This document shows, in pieces, positions 55,915 through 64,000 of a stretch of DNA of 64,000 nucleotides. The translations under genes and the position numbers were made by a program. Under the pieces are notes generated by a model, which worked only from the letters and a program-made list of their open reading frames with translations, made no database searches and had not been told where the DNA came from. This DNA comes from Triatoma infestans (lineage: Eukaryota > Arthropoda > Insecta > Hemiptera > Reduviidae), in NCBI GenBank assembly GCA_011037195.1, contig JAAEAF010002804.1, forward strand, positions 1 through 64,000, written 5' to 3'. Positions within the stretch are counted from its first letter, which is position 1. The number at the start of each line of letters is the position of its first letter.

Positions 55915-56435
55915 GTGACGATACTGGGTAACATCTGGGATTTTTAGCCGTTTTAGCATGCATATTTCTCTTATTTCTGACCGGTTTCGGATTTTCATCC
56001 ATTGTCAGTGAAGCTTATCAAGTTTTCATGTAGAGAGTTGACTTCAACTTAATTGAATGGGTAACAGAACAAATATTAAGTTGAAGTCAACGCTCTACAC
56101 GAATTTTTTTTTTCTTTTTATTTAAGGCGCTTTAACATCTATTGTCATTAGTGCCCGGAGCTTTCTCAGTGCACTATCGGCCTCCGAACAGTGTTCTCTC
56201 GCTACAGACAACACTGTCCATCATCGAACAGTGAGCTGTAGAGGCTCCTAGGAAGAAAAAAAATCTAAGGGTAGCATTGGACTCGAACCCCGGAACCTCC
56301 GCAAGGGAGTCCAATGCGCTAACCACTTAGCTAATCCTTCCCCTCTACACGAAATTGATTGCCTTATTCTGACGATGGTTGAAAATCTGAAAGCGGTCAG
56401 GAACATCAGAAATATGCATGCTACGACAGATAAAC
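55915..56435. mobile_element. Inverted-repeat element with hammerhead-like arms (E3), split by a SINE
   Basis: The left arm (about 55950-56035) and right arm (56355-56425) are inverted: 'agcatgcatatttctcttat' on the left, 'cagaaatatgcatgct' on the right. The left arm's reverse complement reads CTGACAA, GGAT-GAAA-ATCC, GAAAC, CGGTC: a perfect 4-bp stem II but G8 changed to A. The right arm reads CTGACGA (core intact), a weaker stem II, GAAAG, CGGTC. An internal inverted piece 'gttgacttcaactt...ttgaagtcaac' surrounds the centre. TSDs were not identified. Confidence 0.55.
56104..56342 (-). mobile_element. tRNA-derived SINE, family S1, with 11-bp TSD
   Basis: CTCTACACGAA at 56093-56103 and 56343-56353 brackets the insert. 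On the minus strand: GGATTAGCTAAGTGGTTAGC (A box), a shortened anticodon region, GGTTCCGGGGTTCGAGTCC (B box), 'cctaggagcctctacagctc' and 'ggacagtgttgtctgtagc', ending in an A-tail (T-run 56104-56113). Its 3' body differs from the copy at 38126 and lacks the LINE-like end. Confidence 0.85.
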
Positions 56436-57574
56436 ATTCAGATATACGTATGTGAAGAATTTCATACTTATTTTTTTTACTTCCGGATTAAAATTTTTAA
56501 TTTGTCACGTGGGGTTAAAAAATGTATTTAATTATTACGGTGACTTATTTACAGTTAGGAATCTTTTATTCTATTATTTACATGTGTTTCAGAAATTATT
56601 TCTTAAATGGGATAATAATAAGAGGGTTAATTTTTTTCATATAATCTCAGATATGTCGGCTCGGTATCATGAATTGGTTCTATTCCTGAAGTGGCTTATG
56701 AAACTTTAATAAAATTGAACTTGTCAACTGTTCTTTATAATTATTTCTTGTGGCTATAACCATAACTTTTGAAGAATAAACAAGTTTTTTTCTGATAGTA
56801 ATTATTGGATAGTGTTATGGAGTTTTTGTCGGGTGGACAGAAGAAAAATGAAGAATAGAAATACTGAATGTATATTGTTTGAATAAACAGAATACTGCAA
56901 AGACCTTATAGTATTCATATAGAAATAGTGTGGTAGTGTGAGAGAATGACAGACTGAGAATGGCAGAGTGTTGGTGATGATGTTTTCTTGGTTGCACCGC
57001 TTTGTGGTTGCGTTAACACATTCATACTTTATTTGATAAAATGTTAGATTTAGAAGACTTGCCATACGGTAGGAATGAGTCAGAGATGTTTCTTTTATTT
57101 AAGAAACGTGATTCACTGAGGCCAGAAAATGTGAAAACAATTTCTCTTGTTGAATATAACGGCGGTTAAAGCTGTTTACACAAGTGTTAAACCATTACAT
57201 TAAGGAAAGTTAAAATTGGCTAGAGTATGGTAACCCATTAATAGAATGCCAGAATGTAAGAAATATAGCATTGATAGTTTATTTACGCTTTTCCCCACAA
57301 TTAATATTCAAATTAGAATTAACAGACTTAGAGTATACGTCATATTTGTATAATTAAAAAAGGCTTCGATTGCCTTGTACACACAGTATTGTGGTGTAAA
57401 CCACTTAATATTGGAATAAATATAGAAAGTTTTTTGGATTCCCGAAGGCTTTTATAACAACGCGTTTACGAGAGAGAGAGTGTGCCTTTTTTTTATTGAT
57501 GATTCAGAAGAGATTCCAATCAGCAATGGATGTAAAGAGGTTAGTATCATACAATGGAGGAATCTCCAATTTTT
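56436..57574. other. AT-rich spacer with one small open frame
   Basis: At 57041-57172 a 43-codon frame reads MLDLEDLPYGRNESEMFLLF and continues with KKRDSLRPENVKTISLVEYN. It is acidic then basic and not an obvious repeat, and 'acggtaggaatg' inside could act as a donor. It may be chance. No other feature; GA tract at 57471-57480. Confidence 0.3.
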
Positions 57575-58569
57575 ACTTTCTCTTATTCCTAGTAAGAGGA
57601 AGTATTGTAATCGTCAAATTTTTGATATCGAGTTTTCACCGGAAATTTCCCTTTTGAGGTACCCTGAGTCCAAAAAAGTGGTTTTTAGCAACTAGTTTGC
57701 GTGTGTGTTTGTGTATGTGAACAGCACAGCTCAAAAACGAAAAACCATAGAAAGTTGAAACTTGATATTCCGTTTAGCTATAACCATGGGATCTGACAGT
57801 ACATTATCTGTCAAAATTCCTCAACCGGAAGTACCACTTTACTAGTTTTTTTGTTTTTTTTTTTACTTTTTTGCGATTTTTTCAAAAATGGCTCCAACGA
57901 TTTTCTTGAAACTTGGTAAATCAACGACACATACAAAGAGCTGCAACTTTTATTTGTAACATTTCTCTGGGTAAATTCATTTAATGGCACTTTTAGTGGA
58001 GAGGTGGGGTTACGGCTTTCTCTAAAGTGCTATTTCACTATATTAGACGATTCTGTCATCTAAATAATGTTAATTACAATTAAATATATTGTTGAAATTC
58101 TGAGTTTGAAAAAATCGGATGACGGGAAGTGCGTTTACTTAACCACTTTACTAAATGATTTTTTTCACTTTTTCGCGATTTTCTCAAAAATGGCTCCGAT
58201 GATATTCTTGAAACTTCATATATAAACTACACATATAAAGAGCTACAACTTTTATTTAAAACATTTCTCCTGGTAAAGTTATTTAAGGGGGATTTTGGTT
58301 ATGTTTTTCTGTAAAGTGCTATCAATAGATGATTATACCATTCCACAATTCAAACAAAATTAATTACAACTTAATAGTTGGCCGAAATTCCGGGTTTCAA
58401 GAAAATTAGTAAACCGGAAGTGCGCTTTTACTGAACAGTTTTTTTTTTTTCAGTTTTCGGCGAACTCCGACAAATTTTATTAAATTTTGTACACTAACTC
58501 TAAAATTTGTCAATTACAATTTTGAAACTTGTGTAAGAGAAAGTTGTGTGAGTGTGTTTGACACCAGAT
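57575..58569 (+). mobile_element. TH1 repeat, full-length copy
   Basis: Intact hairpin (CTCTTATTCCTAGTAAGAG), GT tract around 57699-57719, 'aaccatgggatctgac', two modules ('ccggaagtaccac' at 57825; 'aaaccggaagtgcgc' at 58412) and a 3' end 'gtgtgagtgtgtttgacaccaga'. About 1.0 kb. Confidence 0.9.
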
Positions 58570-59611
58570 TTTTAAAAAAAATATATCATTTGAGTTCTAA
58601 TAGCAGTTAATGATTTTTCAGTAATGATTAACGTTTTCAACAAAATACAAAACAAGTTGAAATACAAAGGGCGGTTACCAGATTAAGTTGACCAACTATT
58701 TCGTATAAAAGAAATTAATAAAACGAAGGTTCTCAATTGAGATCTCTGCAGAGTGTAATAGGTTGTGAATATAAGTATGAATGGCCAGGCGGAACCTCAT
58801 TTTTTGCATAGAGAAATGCATTTTTTTGTTAAAAAAAAATTCAATAATCATTGTCTGGGAGCAGATATTCACAGTGTGTCAATTCAGACACTCATCAAGA
58901 TATAATCCATTTTACTGATGTGTCAGTCGTGTGAGAGGAGGTGAAGATTTTATAGAGTTTAGGGTTTGCTTTAGCAAACTTAGGATTATATGTCAGCTGT
59001 GGTTAAGTTATAAAAATGCAATTAAAATCTATTATAACCATTACACTTATACCATTGGCTGTGGAGGTTTATCTACGGTTTGTTCAGTTTATTAGCCGGA
59101 ATCGCTGTGCCACATTCTGCTAGCCTGTCCCATTTATGCCCCCCTTTCGTTCTCTTTATCTTGGTAGACATTCTCAAGATCTCCACGATATGTTAAATGT
59201 AACCACCATTGGACCAGTTGAATGATTTATTTTAGTATATTGCTAATATGTTAAAGCTGAGAACGTTAGTTTTAGATGAATGACTTTGAGAGTGACTGTT
59301 GTGTAAGAGTATTTATTGTTTTTTGAAATGATTTTGCTGAATTTGTTTTATATTCGTGATATTATCTATGTATATTCATAATGTTTATATTGTTTTTATT
59401 ATGATACATTTTGTCAGCTGTTAATTGTAAGGGTGTTGTGAGGAGATGTTGGTTGTCGATGATGAGTGATAAATAACACCTTAAGATTTGGTTTTAGATA
59501 TATAATTTGATATACATTTGATATGACTGCCAAGGAGTTTACACTTTAGAGTTAGAACTGAACTGCACTGACAGACTGACGTGGCTAAAATGATATGTAC
59601 GGAGTGATGTT
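58570..59611. other. Unassigned spacer
   Basis: Contains 'gacactcatcaagatata' and 'ctgatgtgtcag', a small palindromic stretch. No gene or known element is supported. The base composition is slightly richer in GT from 59000 on. Confidence 0.4.
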
Positions 59612-59740
59612 AAACTGATGTGTAAATCAACAGAAAGATGTCTGATGTGTAAAACTGAATTCACCGAATGATATCTGATGTGTAAAACTGAATTCAACAG
59701 AATGATATCTGATGTGTAAAACTGAATTCAACAGAATGAT
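59612..59740 (+). repeat. Tandem repeat, about 34-bp unit
   Basis: Three near-identical units of the type 'tctgatgtgtaaaactgaat' + 'tcaacagaatgata' (starting at 59641, 59674 and 59708) follow a partial first unit at 59612. An open frame on the minus strand exists only because the unit lacks stops. Confidence 0.85.
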
Positions 59741-59777
59741 CTTTGACTGTCTCTCTCTCTCATATATATATATATAC

Positions 59778-59815
59778 TGGCCGAGCCTCTCCTCTCTGTG
59801 CGAGAGGGGCTGTTT
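59778..59815. other. GC-rich hairpin
   Basis: 'agcctctcctctctgtg' / 'cgagaggggct' can pair over about 9-10 bp. A terminator or RNA role cannot be judged. Confidence 0.5.
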
Positions 59816-60382
59816 CTCTCCGCTAGAGTGGATGAGTGGTGGGGGTTTCACCAAAACCCCTACATAATTATTCAGTGTTCTGTTGAAGTTTTAATTTTTA
59901 ATAAAATTGATTGTATCTTATTGATTGTAATAACAAAGTAAAGATAGTAATGAAGTGCTCTCCCTTTGCTGTCGTTATGCTTTCCGCTGCTAAGAGTATA
60001 ATGTAATGATATAATGTATGTATATAAAGATGGTAATGTAATGATGCACTGTACCCATTTGTATGGCCGCTTGGTTTCACACATAAATCAATAATAAAAC
60101 GAAGGACACAATTTATAAATAAATATTAATTTTTTTTCTTTCTCTGAATTTATGTAAGATCAGTTTATTACTGAGATATTTTTATACTTCTGAATGTAAT
60201 TAGGATAATTACAATATATTCTTGAAATATACGACAAGTACTATGAAAATTCTCCACAATAGCACAACATGTTTTTGTATTATTAAAATCATCCACCAAG
60301 CGTTGATGACTGTAGTTGCCAACACCCTGACGCTAGACAGTACATCTAATCGTCTCCGGAAATACAAATTTTGATTTTTTAA
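59816..60382. other. AT-rich spacer
   Basis: Short frames on the minus strand (59872-60084) have no motif. No element recognised. Confidence 0.5.
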
Positions 60383-60850
60383 AAGAGTAAGAGGAAGTAT
60401 TGCGCGATGGTGGTCAAATTTTCCAAATTAAGTTTTCAATGGAAATGCATTTTTTGTGGTCCCTGAGTTTGAAAAATATTTTTTTAACGAATAGTCTACG
60501 ATTTATGTGGTTTTAACAGAATATCTCAAAAACGAAACATCGCAGGAAGGTTGAGATACTGTCACCGCATCGACATGAAGGTTTCTGGCAAAATCCATCC
60601 ACTTGATATATACATTATCTTTATTTGCAACATTTTCCTAAGAAAATTGAATTTTTTAGGGATCCTGAGGGTAATTAATGTAACGTTATGCTTACTTCTA
60701 AAGTACCATTTCAGCATAATGTATAGTTTTAATCTACATAATGTTTAGTATACATTCGAAGAATCGGTAGAATTCTAAATTTTTAAGGAAATTTGTAACC
60801 GGAAGTACAATTTATCAGCTACTTTCGATAATATTGTCGTCATGCCTTGT
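60383..60850 (+). mobile_element. Diverged TH1 copy
   Basis: 'gagtaagaggaagtattgcg', 'aattaagttttcaatgg', 'tggtccctgagtttg' and 'gtaaccggaagtacaat' mark a strongly eroded copy. The 3' hairpin is missing. Confidence 0.6.
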
Positions 60851-60958
60851 TCTACAAACTTAACTTGTTCGGTCTATTCTAACCAGTAGGATGATTAATA
60901 GAACTAGGAGTCAAGCATGTAGGAATTCACACTTCTGTATAAGGTCGGTATATCTGAG

Positions 60959-61218
60959 CAGCGCCCATCCTAAGGGCGGGCACCCCAAATTTAGGGGCGC
61001 CATTTGGGTGTAAGTGTGAGAAAAATATTGATGTGTTACATACTCAATTAATAGAAAATTTCACATATAGATTTTTTCCTTTGCTAAAAATTTACAGTGC
61101 ATAGCATATTTATATTGTTTATGTCTAAAAGCTAAAAATATTTATCTTATTATTGAAAAAAATAACGCAGAATTTGTAAAGGATGATGCTTCAGCTTGTT
61201 TGAACATGCATAGACTTG

Positions 61219-61253
<35 letters not shown>

Positions 61254-61312
61254 TTAAGGGGCGGCAATTCAGCTTTTTGTCCGGGGCGGCGTAACTGTTA
61301 GAGCGGGCGCTG
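60959..61312. mobile_element. Candidate hAT-type non-autonomous element
   Basis: The left end CAGCGCCC and right end GGGCGCTG are exact 8-bp inverted termini of the CAGNG type. Flanks are ATCTGAG and ATCTGAA, an imperfect 7-bp duplication where 8 bp is usual for hAT. Both ends are rich in GGGGCG motifs; the interior is AT-rich with a (TA)n tract at 61222-61252 and no coding region. It lies upstream of a LINE RT fragment. Confidence 0.5.
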
Positions 61313-61324
61313 ATCTGAACAATG

Positions 61325-61655
61325 CGAAACCTATTTGTGAGGTTTGTATCTCCGTATTGTTCTCATTATTTATTGATGATATTGCTGATAATATTGGAGT
61401 ATGGTATCTGTATTGATTGTGTTCATGTCAAATTGCTAGCTATTGTGGACGACCTTGTCTTTTTAGAGCCTGGTAGACTTACATTACGATGATAAGATGA
61501 CCTTGGAATGCAATTTAAATAAATCTAGAATAATAATGTTGAGAAATGAAGGAAAACTGCAAAAAATAAACAATGTTTTTTTAAAAAAAAAAATCAACTA
61601 ATTAAAATAGTTAATTGCTATAAATATCTAGGCATAACACTAGTGTCGAATTTGT
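61325..61655 (+). pseudogene. LINE reverse-transcriptase fragment
   Basis: Blocks: CISVLFSLFIDDIADNIGVW (following the usual G.PLSP), then HVKLLAIVDDLVFLEPG, where the YADD box reads IVDD (the first Asp may be replaced while the last two residues remain), MTLECNLNKSRIIMLRNEGKLQKI and NCYKYLGITLVSNL. The frame shifts at 61400, 61480 and in the A-run at 61580. It is a different LINE from the others in the window. Confidence 0.7.
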
Positions 61656-61662
61656 AGTTGAA

Positions 61663-61945
61663 TAACCTTAAAAAAAAAAAAAATAAACTATGGCGCAATA
61701 ATCCGGGAAGGGCCCCAAGGCTTGCCAGAGGGCGACTTGTATTTGGGGGGGGGAATGTGGTAAGCACGCCGCTGTTCCCTCGCCATTTAGTTCCGCCTTT
61801 CACTACCTAGGTGCGCTACCAACTGTAGCTTCTCATTTTTTCTCACAATGCTGAGTCAAACACCGACTTTGCCCTCACGGGGGAATCGAACTCTTAATTC
61901 TCGCACCAAAAGCGAGTGCCATGAGACCAGCGCGTGAGGACATTT
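61663..61945 (-). mobile_element. tRNA-derived SINE, family S3
   Basis: On the minus strand: GCTGGTCTCATGGCACTCGC, anticodon loop TTTTGGT between CTCGC and GCGAG (a clean 5-bp stem, anticodon TTG, glutamine-like), then B box GAGTTCGATTCC. About 200 bp of body follows, ending in an A-run (T/A-run at 61670-61683). It is inserted just after the LINE fragment. The well-paired anticodon stem suggests a younger tRNA derivation than S1, but the acceptor stem does not pair. Confidence 0.65.
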
Positions 61946-62628
61946 GAAGTTGAATTGAAACATTTTAATGATAAATCAAAAGTGTAATCAAGTTTGCTAT
62001 CAAAATTTGTCAATAGATTAATTTTGAAGGAAACCTTGAATTGAAGAAAATTGAATGTGAATTGTAGCAGAAATGTTTCATACCACATTTTTCATAATAT
62101 TTTTTCTATATTTTCGGTTTTATTAAAACAAATTAAAATTTAATTTAATTTCTAAATACATAATATTCCATACACTTCTAAGAACTTACATATTGTAACG
62201 CAGCTACTAGTGCCATCTAGGGGCAATATATTACTCATATTTAACACAAAATATGGTAGTTTTTTTATTTCTTTATTTTTCAAATTTATCACAGACTTAT
62301 AAAATGCTTAACAAAGGAAGCCATAATTTTAAGATTGCTTTGCCAAATATTCTAGCCACGATCTTGTTCGTTTTGAGAAATAAGAAAATAACCTTTTCCT
62401 AATGAAATTATTAAATTCTAATTGGTTCAAAAAACTTTAAAGTAATGTATGCCCTTTATAAAATTCTAAAACAAATATTTTGTCCTTCTATTATTATATT
62501 GATCGCACTATGGAATTCAATATTTTGATTGGAAAACCATATTTATAAGTATAATTATTGAGTATAATTACTGAAATGATCTAGTGATACTTCTGGAAGG
62601 TTTCTTGAAATTTAAAACCACCTTTATT
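61946..62628. other. AT-rich spacer
   Basis: No gene or element recognised. 'tgtaacgcagctactagtgc' at 62194-62213 begins like an LTR but has no partner. Confidence 0.5.
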
Positions 62629-63934
62629 ACTTTCTCTTACTTCTAGTAAGAGAAAGTATTGTAATCGTGTCAAATTTTCGATATCGAGTTTTCACCGAAA
62701 ATATCCGTTTTGAGGTCCACTGAGTCCAAAAAAGTGGTTTTTAGCAAATGATCTGTGTGTGTGTTGTATGTGAACAGCATAGTTCAAAAACGAAAAATCG
62801 CAGAAAGTTCAAACTTGATATTCCGTTTGGGTATCATCATGGGATCTGACAGTTAGTCAGCGGTCAAAATTCCTCAACCGGAAGTACTATTTTACTGAGT
62901 GTTTTTTTTTTCATTTTTTGCAATTTTCTCTAAAAAGGGCTCCAACGATTTTCTTTAAATTAGTATATTAACTACACATACAAAAAGCTACAAGTTTTAT
63001 TTGAAACGTTTCTCTGGGAAAATCCATTTAAGGGCAGTTATGGGGTAGGGGGTGGATGTGTTGCCTTTTAAAGTGCTATTTCAGAGTATTACACAATTCT
63101 ATCAGATAAATAATATTAATTAGAATTAAATGTGTTGTTGAAATTCCGAGTTTGAAGAAAATCAGAAGAGTGAAAGTGTGTTTTTACTGAAATGTATTTT
63201 TCACTTTTTGGTATTTTTTTACTTTCTTGCAATTAATTTTAAAAAATGGCTTCGACGATTTTCTTCGTACTTGGTATATCAACTACATATACAAAGATCT
63301 ACAACTTTTATTTAAAACATTTCTCTGGAAAAATTCATTTAAGGGCACTTTTGGGGGAGGGGTGGGGTTAGGTTTTTCTCTAAAGTGCTATTTAAGTTTA
63401 TTTTACAATTCTGTCATCTAACTAATATTAATTTGAATTAAATGTGTTGTTGAAATTCCGAATTTGAAAAAATCGGATGACCGGAAGTGCATTTTTACTG
63501 AAATGTATTTTACACTTTCTGGTATTTTCTCAAAAACGACTCCAACGATCTTAAAACTAGGAATGTGAACTACAATATAAAGAGCTACATACAACTTTTA
63601 TTCGAAACATTTCTCCTGGTGAAATCATTTAAAGGGGTTTTTGGGGTAGAGGAGGGATTATATTTTTCCCTCAAGTGCTATCATAGTTGATTATACTATC
63701 CTCGCATCCAAAAAAAATTAATTAGAAATTAATAGATGGCCAAAATTCAGAGTTTTAAGAAAATTAGTAAACCGGAAGTTCGCTTTTACTGAACATTTTA
63801 TTTAGTTTTCGATGAACTCCAAGGAATTCCATCAAATTTGGAGTTTGGTACACTAACTATATATAAAATTTGTCAATTAGGTACAATTTCGAAAACTGGA
63901 GTAAGAGAAAGTTGTGTGAGTGTTTCACACCAGA
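62629..63934 (+). mobile_element. TH1 repeat, longest copy (three modules)
   Basis: The most complete copy, about 1.3 kb: hairpin CTCTTACTTCTAGTAAGAG at the start, GT tract 62755-62763, 'catcatgggatctgac', and three tandem modules. ACCGGAAGT is exact at 62877-62885, 63480-63488 and 63771-63779, with a decayed one near 63170, giving a period of about 290-310 bp. The 3' end is GGAGTAAGAGAAAGT, GTGTGAGTGTTTCACAC, CAGA. Other copies derive from this structure by loss of one or two modules. Confidence 0.9.
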
Positions 63935-64000
63935 AATTTTTTGTTTGACATATTGTAACAAACTTATTGTCAGTTTTCTTTTCTATATTTTATTTATTAA
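63935..64000. other. AT-rich end of window
   Basis: Nothing recognisable. Confidence 0.5.

Noticed and set aside
62200..62226. CTCF-like site (gccatctaggggc), with a similar string near 49272
   Set aside because: The match to the CTCF core is incomplete and two chance occurrences in 64 kb are not remarkable.
1..64000. CRISPR array, operons, ribosome binding sites, riboswitches or prophage
   Set aside because: The window is eukaryotic repeat DNA; no regularly spaced direct repeats with unique spacers or bacterial gene organisation are present.

Overview
This window looks like intergenic or intronic DNA from a large, AT-rich, repeat-laden invertebrate genome, most likely an insect. The species cannot be named from the sequence alone. 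The evidence is strong AT richness, long homopolymer and dinucleotide tracts, tRNA-derived SINEs and several arthropod-type non-LTR retrotransposon groups, all decayed. No intact long host gene is visible. The best host candidate is one possible 174-bp internal exon at 4335-4508 with good splice signals.

The dominant structure is one roughly 0.9-1.3 kb repeat family, called TH1 here, with about 14 well-preserved or part-length copies and about ten more diverged ones on both strands. In its plus orientation TH1 opens with a terminal hairpin (CTCTTACTCCTAGTAAGAG). A GT microsatellite follows, then two to three tandem modules of about 300 bp that each carry the nonamer ACCGGAAGT. It closes with the inverted copy of its start (GGAGTAAGAGAAAGT), a second hairpin (GTGTGA/TCACAC), the tetramer CAGA and a T-run. 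Subterminal inverted repeats, terminal stem-loops, an internal microsatellite and insertion in T-runs resemble Helentron-associated non-autonomous elements (HINE/DINE-1 type). That assignment is inference.

Other mobile DNA sits between or inside TH1 copies. Non-LTR retrotransposons include a near-complete but decayed CR1/Jockey-superfamily element (31.5-35.3 kb); Jockey-like RT pieces (9.1-10.4, 21.2-21.6, 36.8-38.0 kb); RNase H / zinc-knuckle tails of I/R1-like elements (3.5-4.2, 9.3-9.8, 19.0-20.2, 24.3-25.3, 42.8-43.8 kb); restriction-like-endonuclease pieces (30.3-30.9, 40.7-41.1 kb); and fragments of a group with a YGSExW motif (29.8, 40.0-40.7, 41.4-42.0, 45.5-46.1, 48.5-48.8 kb). There are at least three tRNA-derived SINE families, one candidate solo LTR, a long foldback DNA element ending CAGGGTG...CACCCTG, and a candidate hAT-type element.

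The most unusual signals are four inverted-repeat elements (6.3, 27.4, 47.5 and 55.9-56.4 kb). Their arms carry hammerhead-ribozyme-like cores (CTGANGA, short helix, GAAAC, GTC), and three of them have target duplications of 10-18 bp. Such motifs are known from Penelope-like elements and retrozymes. One of them lies inside the foldback element, which itself lies inside a TH1 copy. One SINE family also appears to share its 3' end with an I/R1-like LINE in the same window, as expected of a SINE that borrows LINE machinery. Several insertions can be read exactly from target-site duplications, so the window preserves a layered insertion history.
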